Shown here piece after piece: positions 32,727 to 41,172 of a stretch of 64,000 bases of DNA. Below the pieces are notes generated by a model. It had not been told where the DNA came from. It ran no database searches and was given only the letters and a program-made list of their open reading frames with translations. The DNA is from Bacillus andreraoultii (GTDB taxonomy: Bacteria; Bacillota; Bacilli; Bacillales; Caldibacillaceae), in contig NZ_LN868937.1 in NCBI RefSeq assembly GCF_001244735.1, forward strand, positions 1,981,000-2,044,999. Reading direction: 5' to 3'. The first letter of the stretch is position 1. The number at the start of each line of letters is the position of its first letter. The position numbers and the translations under genes were made by a program.

Positions 32727-33995
32727 TTAAACAGATATACTTTCATTATTAACTAATTCATCATCTTGCTGACTTATTACTCCACCTTTTTTTCTTTTTT
32801 CTAATTCGGTAATCATCACAGCACAGGCAGCATCACCTGTCGAATTCACTACAGTTCGTGCCATATCTAACAAACGATCAATCCCGATAATAAGTGCAAT
32901 TCCTTCCACTGGTAAGTTTACCGATTGAAGCACCATTGCCAACATAACAAGACCGACACCAGGAACTGCTGCGGTTCCGACACTAGCAAGAACTGCAGTT
33001 AAAACAACCGTTACTAGCTGACCTAATGTTAAATCTGCACCAACAACTTGTGCAATAAATATCGTTGCGACCCCTTGCATAATTGCTGTCCCGTCCATGT
33101 TGATTGTCGCACCTAATGGTTGAACAAAACTACTGATTGATTTTGGAACTCCCAATTTCCTTTGGGCGACGTCCATAGATATTGGGAGTGTTGCACTACT
33201 ACTTGAGGTACTGAATGCAACCAACATTGCTGGGAAAAATTCTTTGAAAAATTGAACTGGGCTTCGTTTTGCAATGAAACCAATTGTACTTCCGTAGGTT
33301 ACAACTGCATGAATTAATAACGCTAGAAGAACAACGAACATATAGACGCCCATCGCTTTCATCGCATCAAATCCTTGTTTACCAATAGCAGATGCAATTA
33401 ATCCAAATGTACCATATGGAGCAAACTTCATTACAAGACTAACTAAGTACATCATGATTTCATTACCTTGTTCAAAAAGGCGGGTTACACCTTTTACTCG
33501 GTCGCCAAGAACTGTTAAAGCAAATCCTACAAAGACACTAAAAGTAATAATTTGTAACATATCACCTTCAGCAAATGCTTGAATTGGATTCGTAGGAATA
33601 ATATTTAATAGTGAATCCATTACAGGAGGAGCATCATTAGCTTTATATGTAACATTGTCTAAATTAAACTCACTAACCTTACCTGGTTGAAATATATAGG
33701 CTAGTCCGATTCCAATGATAATGGCAAGGGCAGTTGTCAAAAGGAAATAACTAATCGCCTTAATTCCAATTCTACCAAGTTGCTTAGGGTCACCGAGACC
33801 TGTAACACCGATGACAAGTGAAAAAAATACTAAAGGAACAACTAGCATTTTAATTAAGTTTAGAAAAATTGAACCTAGTGGACTAAATAAATATTGATCA
33901 ATATACGGGAAAATATTTCCTGTATATATATTCATTAAAATACCTACAACAGCACCTAATATCAGTGAAAATATTATTTTAGTTGATAATTTCAA
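32727..33995 (-). CDS. Dicarboxylate/amino acid:cation symporter (glutamate/aspartate type)
   Basis: 422-residue DAACS-family (SLC1-like) transporter that imports glutamate, aspartate or C4-dicarboxylates with H+ or Na+. Hallmarks are the serine-rich loop FSTSSSSATLPISMDVAQRKLG, NMDGTAIMQGVATIF of TM7, and GVGLVMLAMVLQS with DRLLDMARTVVNSTGDAACAV in TM8. The TTG start after AAAGGAGG is used, since the longest frame begins before that ribosome binding site. It is preceded by a c-di-AMP riboswitch with its own terminator, so transport is predicted to be lowered at high c-di-AMP. GltT/GltP-like proteins are the nearest recognised relatives. Confidence 0.9.
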   Translation of the reverse strand: MKLSTKIIFSLILGAVVGILMNIYTGNIFPYIDQYLFSPLGSIFLNLIKMLVVPLVFFSLVIGVTGLGDPKQLGRIGIKAISYFLLTTALAIIIGIGLAYIFQPGKVSEFNLDNVTYKANDAPPVMDSLLNIIPTNPIQAFAEGDMLQIITFSVFVGFALTVLGDRVKGVTRLFEQGNEIMMYLVSLVMKFAPYGTFGLIASAIGKQGFDAMKAMGVYMFVVLLALLIHAVVTYGSTIGFIAKRSPVQFFKEFFPAMLVAFSTSSSSATLPISMDVAQRKLGVPKSISSFVQPLGATINMDGTAIMQGVATIFIAQVVGADLTLGQLVTVVLTAVLASVGTAAVPGVGLVMLAMVLQSVNLPVEGIALIIGIDRLLDMARTVVNSTGDAACAVMITELEKRKKGGVISQQDDELVNNESISV

Positions 33996-34120
33996 TAAAA
34001 TTCCTCCTTTAATCAATAAATTGTAAATTTAAAATTTAAAAACCTTGCAAATAGGAAAAAGTGTACTAGATGAATTGTTTGAGTGAAATGCTTAATTCAA
34101 TTGGAGGGAGACTTATAAAA

Positions 34121-34149
34121 TAAAAAAATACAGTGGAAGCCCTGTATTT
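34121..34149 (-). terminator. Riboswitch-controlled terminator in the symporter leader
   Basis: Minus strand AAATACAG-N8-CTGTATTT stem followed by a run of seven T. It lies between the c-di-AMP aptamer and the coding region, about 125 bp ahead of the start codon, as expected for an expression platform acting by termination. Confidence 0.85.
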
Positions 34150-34167
34150 AGTCAAGAAATCTTCCCA

Positions 34168-34290
34168 ATTGCTTACGAGGTTAGCTGACGGATTCGGGTC
34201 TAGGAATAACCCTACCTTTTTAAAAGGATTCACCCCATGTACATAACTTGTACGATTGGTTCCCCCGCTCTTTTCAGATTAAGCATTTTT
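34168..34290 (-). promoter_or_regulatory. c-di-AMP riboswitch (ydaO/yuaA class)
   Basis: Minus-strand leader with all conserved ydaO pieces in order: GCTTA closing stem, GAGCGGGGGAACCAA, ATGGGGTGAATCC, a variable hairpin (CTTTT…AAAAGG), TAGGGT, ACCCGAATCCGTCAGCTAACCTCGTAAGC split over the last part. These build the two-site pseudosymmetric c-di-AMP aptamer. The class is an OFF switch; here it precedes an amino-acid/cation symporter with a terminator in between. The 300-400 bp before the symporter hold nothing else recognised apart from AT-rich promoter-like sequence at 34300-34375. Confidence 0.93.
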
Positions 34291-34475
34291 CATTTTTAGT
34301 CTGTTGTAGTATAAAACAATAAAAAAAGAATTATTGTATAATAATTACATCATAATTCAAAAATGGTGTCAAGATTTTTTACTTACAAATAAACCTATGA
34401 AAATACACAATGAATACGATTTCAATGATCCACCTAACATACTTGAAGTGTTATCATTATATAATACTATTACAT

Positions 34476-34506
34476 AAGAAAAGGAAGCGGTTCTTTCAAC
34501 GCTTCC
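34476..34506 (-). terminator. Terminator of the His/Gly/Tyr-rich small gene
   Basis: Minus strand GGAAGCG-N10-CGCTTCC followed by TTTTCTTATG, 23 bp behind the stop codon. Confidence 0.8.
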
Positions 34507-34528
34507 TCTCACTTTTATAATCAATTTT

Positions 34529-34789
34529 TTAGTACCAATATCCTGACCCACCATGGCCTGTTCCATAACCGTAAGTCGGACCTGTTCCATACCAGCCACC
34601 CTGATGTTGTGGATAACCGTATCCCCAATTCATTGGATATGGATTATATCCATGGTGATGATGGCCATAAAATCCGTGTCCATACCCAGGTCCATGCCCA
34701 AAATGACCGTGGTGTTGACCACCATACCAGCCACCATACTGTTGCCTTGCTAATTCTTCTTCACTGTAAGGGTTAAAAAACTGATTCAT
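34529..34789 (-). CDS. His/Gly/Tyr-rich small protein, function unknown
   Basis: 86-residue protein starting MNQFFNPYSEEELARQQYG and then almost only Gly, His, Tyr, Trp, Pro and Gln (for example GFYGHHHHGYNP and the end GTGHGGSGYWY). No recognised domain. Composition resembles low-complexity spore-coat proteins of Bacilli, and a metal-binding role is equally possible. It has a good ribosome binding site (GAGGAGG, with this ATG rather than the earlier one) and its own terminator, so it is a real gene. Monocistronic between the c-di-AMP leader and tag. Confidence 0.75.
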   Translation of the reverse strand: MNQFFNPYSEEELARQQYGGWYGGQHHGHFGHGPGYGHGFYGHHHHGYNPYPMNWGYGYPQHQGGWYGTGPTYGYGTGHGGSGYWY

Positions 34790-34877
34790 TATTCCATACC
34801 TCCTCATTATCAATACACCATATGAATATGAAAAATACCGTTTATAGGTGCTTGGCTTAGAGGAAATGGGTGTTTAC

Positions 34878-35438
34878 CTAAAGATTTTCCGGATGACAAA
34901 AACAAGTTAAAATATGATCATTGACAAGACCGACTGCTTGCATATAGGAATAAATAATGGTTGGACCAACAAAAGTAAATCCACGTTTTTTTAGATCCTT
35001 ACTAATTTTCATACTAAGTTTTGTTTGTGTGGGTACTTCTATATTCATTTTCCAATGATTGATAATAGGCTCGCCATCAACAAAATTCCATAAATAGTTT
35101 GAAAAAGATTCAAACTCATTTTGAATTTTCGTCATTTGTCTTGCATTGTTAATAGTAGATCTAATCTTTTTCTCATTACGAATAATCCCTTTATTCAGTA
35201 ATAAAGCTTGAACCTTGTTTTCATCATAACAAGCTACTTTTTCAATATGGAAGGAATCAAATGCGTTACGGTACTGTTCTCTTTTATTCAATATCGTTAT
35301 CCAACTGAGACCTGCTTGAGCCCCTTCCAATGTCAACATTTCAAAGAGCATTCGATCATCGTATACTGGCTGACCCCACTCATGATCATGATATTCGATA
35401 TAAAGTGGATCTTCTGTAACCCAATTACAACGCATCAT
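34878..35438 (-). CDS. tag: DNA-3-methyladenine glycosylase I
   Basis: Base-excision repair enzyme that removes 3-methyladenine. 186 residues, normal length. Zinc-site and active-site motifs are complete: MRCNWV near the N-terminus with the first Cys, EYHDHEWGQPVYDD, the base pocket EGAQAGLSWITIL and the C-terminal GLVNDHILTCFCH giving His and Cys ligands. Start after AAGGAG. Single-gene unit on the minus strand, 41 bp from the YkhA-type thioesterase. Confidence 0.93.
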   Translation of the reverse strand: MMRCNWVTEDPLYIEYHDHEWGQPVYDDRMLFEMLTLEGAQAGLSWITILNKREQYRNAFDSFHIEKVACYDENKVQALLLNKGIIRNEKKIRSTINNARQMTKIQNEFESFSNYLWNFVDGEPIINHWKMNIEVPTQTKLSMKISKDLKKRGFTFVGPTIIYSYMQAVGLVNDHILTCFCHPENL

Positions 35439-35479
35439 ACATTTCTCCTTACATAAACCCGATATAGATAGAAAAAGTT

Positions 35480-35983
35480 TTACTTTGAAAAGAATTTAAT
35501 AAGTTCTTTACTTTGAAATCTTCTTGTTTTTCGGTATCTCGCTCGTTCTTCACCAGTCTCAAATAACCATTGCTCTTCATCTGTTTCCGGGATAATTTTA
35601 GGTACTGGCATTGGTTTTCCCTCTTCGTTTAAAGAAACAAATGTAAGAAAAGAAAGGGCTGCAAGCGAACTCTCACCTGTTTTTAAATCTTCTGATGTCA
35701 CTTTTACCAAAACTTCCATTGAAGAGGTTCCAGTCCATGTAACCATTGCTTGTAACGTAACGGCATCTCCTTGTCGAATCGGTTTAATAAAGTCTACAGA
35801 GTCGATAGAAGCTGTTACGACAGCCGTTCGACATAATCGCAGTGCAGAAATTGACGCAATATCATCTATGTATGAAAGTAATTTTCCTCCAAATAAAGTC
35901 CCATGCATATTTGTGTCTTGTGGGAAAACGAGAGCAGTTTTTACCGAAATGGTTTCTTTCATTAAAACTTCCTGCTTATGCAT
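35480..35983 (-). CDS. Acyl-CoA thioesterase, YkhA type
   Basis: 167-residue hotdog thioesterase: FPQDTNMHGTLFGGKLLSYIDDIASI at the N-terminus with the catalytic Asn-His-Gly/Asp region, VDFIKPIRQGD, and a C-terminal extension ending in a basic tail. This is the YkhA/BACH-like group that hydrolyses medium/long acyl-CoA. Start after GAGGTG. It is unconnected to the catabolic island and present in most Bacilli. Confidence 0.87.
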   Translation of the reverse strand: MHKQEVLMKETISVKTALVFPQDTNMHGTLFGGKLLSYIDDIASISALRLCRTAVVTASIDSVDFIKPIRQGDAVTLQAMVTWTGTSSMEVLVKVTSEDLKTGESSLAALSFLTFVSLNEEGKPMPVPKIIPETDEEQWLFETGEERARYRKTRRFQSKELIKFFSK

Positions 35984-36037
35984 TTATTTCACCTCTACTG
36001 AATTATAACAAACAACCTATCGTAGACGAAAGAAATT

Positions 36038-36078
36038 TTAAAGGAAGGCACCTAAATATAGGTAACCTTCCTTTTAGC
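36038..36078 (-). terminator. Terminator of the YjcZ peptide gene
   Basis: Minus strand AAGGAAGG-TT-ACCT…AGGT-G-CCTTCCTT followed by TAAAATTT. It begins 13 bp behind the stop codon. Confidence 0.7.
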
Positions 36079-36090
36079 TATCCTAGATTA

Positions 36091-36201
36091 TTAACCTACA
36101 TAAGAAGAGCCAACAATAATCAATAGGATAAAGAGAATAACAATTAGAAAGAAACCAGAGTGGTATCCTGAACCTCCACCGCTATGACCGTAGTTACTCA
36201 A
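36091..36201 (-). CDS. YjcZ family sporulation peptide
   Basis: 36-residue protein too short for ordinary gene finding. It starts with TTG after AAAGGAGGTGCTGTCA, one of the strongest ribosome binding sites in the window. Product: SNYGHSGGGSGYHSGFF, then a hydrophobic membrane segment (about 17-31) and SSYVG. The Gly/Tyr/His head plus one C-terminal membrane helix is the pattern of YjcZ-like peptides, which are annotated as sporulation-associated in Bacillaceae. It has its own terminator. Confidence 0.87.
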   Translation of the reverse strand: MSNYGHSGGGSGYHSGFFLIVILFILLIIVGSSYVG

Positions 36202-36365
36202 TGACAGCACCTCCTTTCTCTTACACTAATACAATATGCAAGCGAAAGGAAACGGACAAGGCTTGCTCCCTAAATTATTTAAAATAGATGAATAACGAAA
36301 TTCATGCTAAACTATTATCATACAAATAAGCTACAACTTTTATAAACGCAAAGGAGTTTTCTTAC

Positions 36366-37457
36366 ATGGATTGGCAAGTATTGCTTGATAACGATTCGTT
36401 AATATCCACATTAACAGCAGTCGGTATATTTCTTCTCTTTCTAGTTTTTCGGAAGTTATTTAGTAAATATGTCTTTAAGTTCATTTTAAAAATAACAAAA
36501 AAGACTCCGACAGATTTTCTCACTTTCGTATGGCTTTCATTTGAAAAACCTTTACGGTGGTTATTCGTTGTTATAGGGATTTATGTAGCAGCACATTATT
36601 TTCCTTATATTAATCCAAAAAATCCGTTGTTTTTAGATATTTACCGATCATCGATTATTATTTTAATTACTTGGGGATTAATCAATGTGTCTTCAACATC
36701 ATCTGCATTATTTCACAAGTTAAATAACCGAATGAATTTAGAAATCGACCAAATCTTAATCCCATTTTTATCGAAGGCTTTAAGATTTATTATTATTTTA
36801 ATTAGTTTCAGTGTGATACTACAAGAATTTGACTATAGTATTAGTGGTTTAGTAGCAGGGCTAGGGATCGGGGGATTAGCAATTTCTTTAGCCGCCCAAG
36901 ATGTAATAAAAAACTTTCTTGGTGGTGTTGTCATTATTTTCGAAAAGCCCTTTTCCATTGGAGATTATGTATCGACGTCCAATGTTGAAGGAACAGTAGA
37001 AGATATCACTTTTCGAAGTACAATCATTCGAACAGATAATCAAGCACTCGTAACCGTTCCTAACTCTATATTAGCTTCATCAAACATTACGAACTTTAGT
37101 AAAGTGGAAAGAAAAAAAGTAGAGTTTCGATTAGGAATTGCAACGAATACGTCTAGTGAAAAACTAGAACATGCGATTCATCGTTTACAAGACTATATTA
37201 AAAATAAAGAAGCTGTTCAATCAGATACGGTAGTTGTCACATTAGATAAACTATCTGAAACAAGTTTAGAATTACTATTTAGTTACTTTGTAAGTACAAC
37301 GGTATCAAAGGAATTTTTAGCAATTAAAGAAGATATTAATTTAAAGGTAATGGAAATCTTACGAGAAGAAAATATTGAAGTTGCTTCCCCTATCCAAAAG
37401 TTTTATGTAATGGAACATGAAGATGAAGTAAAAACTGAACAGAAAGCCGCTCAATGA
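36366..37457 (+). CDS. Mechanosensitive ion channel, MscS family
   Basis: 363-residue small-conductance mechanosensitive channel. Four N-terminal hydrophobic segments, then the pore helix SGLVAGLGIGGLAISLAAQDVIKNFLGG rich in Gly/Ala, the beta domain with FEKPFSIGDYVSTSNVEGTVEDITFRSTIIRTDNQALVTVPN, and a C-terminal cytoplasmic vestibule. It releases solutes on hypo-osmotic shock. The start follows AAAGGAG. An IS1182 element begins 31 bp behind the stop codon, and the transposase frame of that element runs antisense into the 3' end of this gene. Confidence 0.92.
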   Translation: MDWQVLLDNDSLISTLTAVGIFLLFLVFRKLFSKYVFKFILKITKKTPTDFLTFVWLSFEKPLRWLFVVIGIYVAAHYFPYINPKNPLFLDIYRSSIIILITWGLINVSSTSSALFHKLNNRMNLEIDQILIPFLSKALRFIIILISFSVILQEFDYSISGLVAGLGIGGLAISLAAQDVIKNFLGGVVIIFEKPFSIGDYVSTSNVEGTVEDITFRSTIIRTDNQALVTVPNSILASSNITNFSKVERKKVEFRLGIATNTSSEKLEHAIHRLQDYIKNKEAVQSDTVVVTLDKLSETSLELLFSYFVSTTVSKEFLAIKEDINLKVMEILREENIEVASPIQKFYVMEHEDEVKTEQKAAQ

Positions 37458-39165
37458 CAAAAATCAAATTTAGATTAGAACTAAATAGAGGCTGGGACAT
37501 AACTAGCCAAAAGTAGTATATAAAAAGGTTCCAGGCAATAAAAAATTTGCTTGGAACCTTTTTTTGTGGGGTTTTTCCATTTCTCGTCACTATTTTACCG
37601 CTGATGGCGGTGACTTTTCTCATATTCACCGCCATCAACGCAAAGGCTAATTCATTTTTCACTTTCTGTTTTCCTCTGACGGAAAAACGAGTGAAACCTA
37701 AATTAGCCTTCAGAAAACCGAACGCTGGTTCTACATCAATTTTACGTTTTCCGTAAATTTCACCAGTTTTCTCGTCTGAAAGCTTCGTACGTACATATTC
37801 TTTTTGGGACTCCCACTTTTCATTTATGTAGACTTTTCGGTTGTTCCCTTCTTTTGCTTTCGTGCATAAATCGCGGAGTGGACAATCCGAACAGTCCTCA
37901 CACTCGTACACTTTAAATTCACGGGTGAATCCGTACCTGTCTGTTCGTTTGGAATGATGGCTAAATCGTACTTTCCGACCATTTGGGCACAGAAAAGTAT
38001 CTTCGTCCTCATTATATTCCCAATTATCTACATGAAAAGCGTTGTCCTTATGCTTCTTTTTCTTCTCCTTTCGATATTGATTGTATGTAATAAGTGGCGT
38101 TCGATTTCGATTCTCGATGATATCTTCATAATTCTGTTCGCTACCATATCCTGCATCCGCGACAATGAATTCCGGAAGCTCGAAAAAGTTTTCTTCAATC
38201 GTGTCGAGAAAAGGAATTAAAGTGCGTGTATCGGTCGGGTTTGGGAAAACATCGTAAGCGAGCACATATTGACCTTCCGTCGCAATTTGGACATTGTAAC
38301 CAGCTTTCAATTGACCGTTCTTCATGTAGTCGTCCTTCATGCGCATAAACGTCGCATCTGGGTCCGTCTTTGAGTAACTATTGCGATCACCGAAAATCTC
38401 CATATCGTTTTGATACTTTTGTTTGCGAGTAATGTAATCCATCCATTGCTTCCGAGATTGTATGGGTAATTTGCGTTCGGAACGGAGCTTTTTCCGTTCA
38501 CTCCCAACTTCAGATACTTCAATCTTTTTATTATATTCCTCGATTTTCTCGTCTAACTTTTCGACTACTTCTTCCATTTCTTTGACGGAAAGTTCCTCTT
38601 CCTTTTCTCGCTCTATTGCTGGGATGATCTCCTTCTCTAGCAGCTCATCATACAGTTGATTGGACTTTTCAATTAGCTTATCACTATATCTTTCAATGGA
38701 CTTCCGCCATACAAAGGTGAACTTATTTGCGTTTGCTTCAATTTTTGTACCATCAATAAAAATGGCTTCCTCTTCAATCAATTCCTTTTCCACGAGCTGA
38801 TTTCGGAACTGGACAAAGCATTCACGTAGGATGTTTTCAATGAGTGGATTAGAACGGAAGCGATTGATGGTGCGATAGCTAGGTTCATGTCCTTGAGCCA
38901 GCCACATCATGCGGATACTATCCTGTAATAAAGCTTCTATTTTACGGCCGGAAAACACGGATTGCGTATATCCACACAAAATGACTTTCAACATCATACG
39001 AGGATGATACGCGGGACGGCCGGTTTGTCGTATGAAGTCCTCGAAAGCTTCTTCGGGAATACTCTCGACAAGATCATTGATCGCAAAAGCAATATCGTTT
39101 TCTTTCAACTTAATTTCTAAATTTAGCGGTAAAACTACTTGATTCATGTTATAATGTTTAAACAT
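37390..39165 (-). CDS. IS1182 family transposase (frame runs out of the element)
   Basis: Transposase of 591 codons, of which about 558 lie inside the element. DUF772-type N-terminus (RPAYHPRMMLKVILCGYTQ, EPSYRTINRFR), catalytic acidic residues in EEAIFIDGTKIEANANKF, FIVADAGYGSEQNYE and YGKRKIDVEPAFGFLKANLGF, and a Cys-rich patch CEDCSDCPLRDLC. No disruption is seen. There is no stop codon before the right inverted repeat: the frame continues through SQPL, encoded by the repeat, and uses a stop in flanking DNA, antisense to mscS. The last about 33 residues are therefore host-encoded and probably irrelevant. Start after GGAGGTG. Confidence 0.9.
   Translation of the reverse strand: MFKHYNMNQVVLPLNLEIKLKENDIAFAINDLVESIPEEAFEDFIRQTGRPAYHPRMMLKVILCGYTQSVFSGRKIEALLQDSIRMMWLAQGHEPSYRTINRFRSNPLIENILRECFVQFRNQLVEKELIEEEAIFIDGTKIEANANKFTFVWRKSIERYSDKLIEKSNQLYDELLEKEIIPAIEREKEEELSVKEMEEVVEKLDEKIEEYNKKIEVSEVGSERKKLRSERKLPIQSRKQWMDYITRKQKYQNDMEIFGDRNSYSKTDPDATFMRMKDDYMKNGQLKAGYNVQIATEGQYVLAYDVFPNPTDTRTLIPFLDTIEENFFELPEFIVADAGYGSEQNYEDIIENRNRTPLITYNQYRKEKKKKHKDNAFHVDNWEYNEDEDTFLCPNGRKVRFSHHSKRTDRYGFTREFKVYECEDCSDCPLRDLCTKAKEGNNRKVYINEKWESQKEYVRTKLSDEKTGEIYGKRKIDVEPAFGFLKANLGFTRFSVRGKQKVKNELAFALMAVNMRKVTAISGKIVTRNGKTPQKKVPSKFFIAWNLFIYYFWLVMSQPLFSSNLNLIFVIERLSVQFLLHLHVPLHKTFG
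37525..37562. terminator. Hairpin inside the left end of IS1182
   Basis: AAAAAGGTTCCAGGCAA-N8-TTGCTTGGAACCTTTTT, a 17-bp stem with one mismatch and T-runs on both strands. It can stop transcription entering the element from mscS. Confidence 0.8.
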
Positions 39166-39246
39166 AAGGGCACCTCCAAAATTATTGTTTCGTCACTTTA
39201 ATTTTATCAAAAGGTGCCCTTTTTGTTTACTAGAATTGTGACAAAA

Positions 39247-39291
39247 AAGGCGTTGGGTCTACACTTTTTAGTGTAAGCTCCAACGCCTTAA
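39247..39291. terminator. Hairpin inside the right end of IS1182
   Basis: AAGGCGTTGG…CCAACGCCTT with inner TACACT/AGTGTA, upstream of the transposase gene. It can block readthrough from the signal peptidase gene into the transposase. Confidence 0.75.
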
Positions 39292-39329
39292 TTTTTATTT
39301 TACTGGAGTTTTGTCCCAGTCTCAATTAA

Positions 39330-39875
39330 TTAGTTTGGTTTTCCTATCTCATCAAAAGGGTAAAATCGAAATTTCACTTCTCCAACAACTTGGTCAAATG
39401 AAATAAACCCAAAACGTCGACTATCACGACTTACTAAGCGATTATCGCCTAAGACAAACAAAGAATTTTTTGGAACAACAGTTTCCCCAGTTAGATCTTT
39501 TAATGTAAAATCTTCGGTAATTTTACTAGTTCTATGTTCAGCTTTCATACTTTTCAAATATGGTTCGTCATAAATTTTACCGTTAATATATAAATTGTCA
39601 TTTTTCATTTCAATTTTATCCCCGGGTAAACCTATGACACGTTTTATGTATTGCTCATCTGAATTAGGCGCATTCAGTACAATCACATCAAAACGTTCAA
39701 TTTCTGAATTTTTTCCGATAATAATCCGGTCATGACTAGAAAATGTTGGTTCCATCGATTCACCATATACCGTTGATGGAACAAATAAAAATTTCCGACA
39801 TAAAAAGACAACAACAAGAGCTATTAATATTGATTTTATCCATGATAGTAACTCGTCTGACACGCGGTTGTCCAC
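39330..39875 (-). CDS. Type I signal peptidase
   Basis: 181 residues, SipS/SipT-like. One N-terminal membrane anchor (about 12-30), catalytic Ser40 in VYGESMEPTF and general-base Lys78 in EQYIKRVIGLPGD, then box E VLGDNRLVSRDSRRFGFI. It cleaves signal peptides of secreted proteins at the outer membrane face. GTG start after AAAGGAGGG. Bacillus species carry several paralogues, so a specific sip symbol is not assigned. The normal downstream spacer is replaced by the IS1182 element. Confidence 0.93.
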   Translation of the reverse strand: MDNRVSDELLSWIKSILIALVVVFLCRKFLFVPSTVYGESMEPTFSSHDRIIIGKNSEIERFDVIVLNAPNSDEQYIKRVIGLPGDKIEMKNDNLYINGKIYDEPYLKSMKAEHRTSKITEDFTLKDLTGETVVPKNSLFVLGDNRLVSRDSRRFGFISFDQVVGEVKFRFYPFDEIGKPN

Positions 39876-39947
39876 TAGAAATCCCTCCTTTTACAGTAAG
39901 TTTACGAATTAAAAAAATATGTATAGAAAAGGGGATACCCCCTCCCT

Positions 39948-41045
39948 TTATGAATTATTTTTTTGTGCCATTCCCTTTATTTCATTATTAATTGTATCAC
40001 GAATTTGATTAACGATTGTAAAATCCATTGCCTCTATATAGATTTCTTCAAGTTGATCACGGATTTCTTTCGTTTTCGCCAAATGTTGAATCCCTTCATT
40101 CATTTTTTCTTTATATTTTTTTGTTGTTTCACGTATTCGATTGGCATATTTTTCATCTGTGCCCGTTGCTACCGTTTCTTTATATAAATCAATAATGTAG
40201 TCTTTTTCTCTTGTTGGGAAGTATTCATGGGGTGCTGTGCTGTCAAATATTGCAAAATTCAACTCGCGAATAACAACCATATCTAAGCTATCCGGGTCAA
40301 AACCACAATGATAGACTTCAATATCATATCCGTTATGTTTTGCTACTTCAACAATTTTTTTTAACATGGTCGATTTTCCCGTACCAGCACGACCTTTTAT
40401 AAAATAACGTATTTCTAAGCTTTCTGTAATACTTTCCACAAAGTCAACTGGACCAATGGGTGTGCTTGCACCTAAAAACCTGTGCTTCGTCATACCTCTT
40501 CCTTGCTTTGACGGATATTGGATTAATTTTTGAATCCACTCACTTGTTAACTTATTTGCACGGTTAAAATCCATTTGACTTATATAAATTTCTTCCAATT
40601 TGTCATGTTCCTTTAATCCTTCACGGAATGAACGATAAGCAGTTTGAAATCCCTTACTGACCTTTTTCGTCAAATCGATTATTTCCTCTTTTCGTTTTAA
40701 CAGTTGCTCCCGATTCCAAGCTACTCCTAAATCAACATACTCTTCAACTACACCTGGATATTGTGGTTCAAGAGCATGGGGATTCGTCCCATCGACAATA
40801 CCAATTTTCAATTCAGTAATGATGAAAGCATCTAATGACTTAGCATCGGAGGAACAATGAATCCACTCAAGATCGTACCCTTTGTCACGCCACTCATTTC
40901 CAATTGACTTAATCATTGTGGATTTTCCCGTACCCGGTCCTCCTTTAAGTATAAATAACCGCTCTAAATCTTGAAAATTCGATTCAAAAAAATGAACAAA
41001 ACCTTTTGCAGTATTTCCTCCAGCATAGTAATTTATTTCTTTCAA
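39948..41045 (-). CDS. ATPase with two tandem P-loop domains (PRK06851-like)
   Basis: 365 residues consisting of two similar halves. Each half has a Walker A motif: ILKGGPGTGKSTMIKSIGNEW (about 34-54, shown in part) and IKGRAGTGKSTMLKKIVEVA (about 215). Each is followed by a DLEWIHCSSDAKSLDAFIITEL or DIEVYHCGFDPDSLDMVVIREL type segment. This is the arrangement of the uncharacterised PRK06851 ATPase family common in sporulating Firmicutes. No known partner or substrate. It is monocistronic; a short GGGG…CCCC hairpin follows. Confidence 0.8.
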   Translation of the reverse strand: MKEINYYAGGNTAKGFVHFFESNFQDLERLFILKGGPGTGKSTMIKSIGNEWRDKGYDLEWIHCSSDAKSLDAFIITELKIGIVDGTNPHALEPQYPGVVEEYVDLGVAWNREQLLKRKEEIIDLTKKVSKGFQTAYRSFREGLKEHDKLEEIYISQMDFNRANKLTSEWIQKLIQYPSKQGRGMTKHRFLGASTPIGPVDFVESITESLEIRYFIKGRAGTGKSTMLKKIVEVAKHNGYDIEVYHCGFDPDSLDMVVIRELNFAIFDSTAPHEYFPTREKDYIIDLYKETVATGTDEKYANRIRETTKKYKEKMNEGIQHLAKTKEIRDQLEEIYIEAMDFTIVNQIRDTINNEIKGMAQKNNS

Positions 41046-41172
41046 AATACCACTCCTCGAAAGGTGTTTTTGACTATCTATAAATACTTTAACGAAAGCA
41101 AAACAATGTATGATTATTATATGATTTAAAATTAAATAGGTGATGGCCTATATCCATTTTTATAACTAAAAG

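Larger units (their letters stand above)
37488..39323 (-). mobile_element. IS1182 family insertion sequence, complete
   Basis: 1836 bp with terminal inverted repeats GAGGCTGGGACATAACT (37488 onwards) and GAGACTGGGACAAAACT (minus strand from 39323). Each end carries a strong hairpin inside the element. It is inserted between mscS and the signal peptidase gene, only 7 bp behind the latter's stop codon. Flanks read ACTAAATA on the left and AATTAATTAGT on the right; ACTAA and TTAGT are complementary, so the target may have been a small inverted repeat. No clear direct target duplication. Confidence 0.9.
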
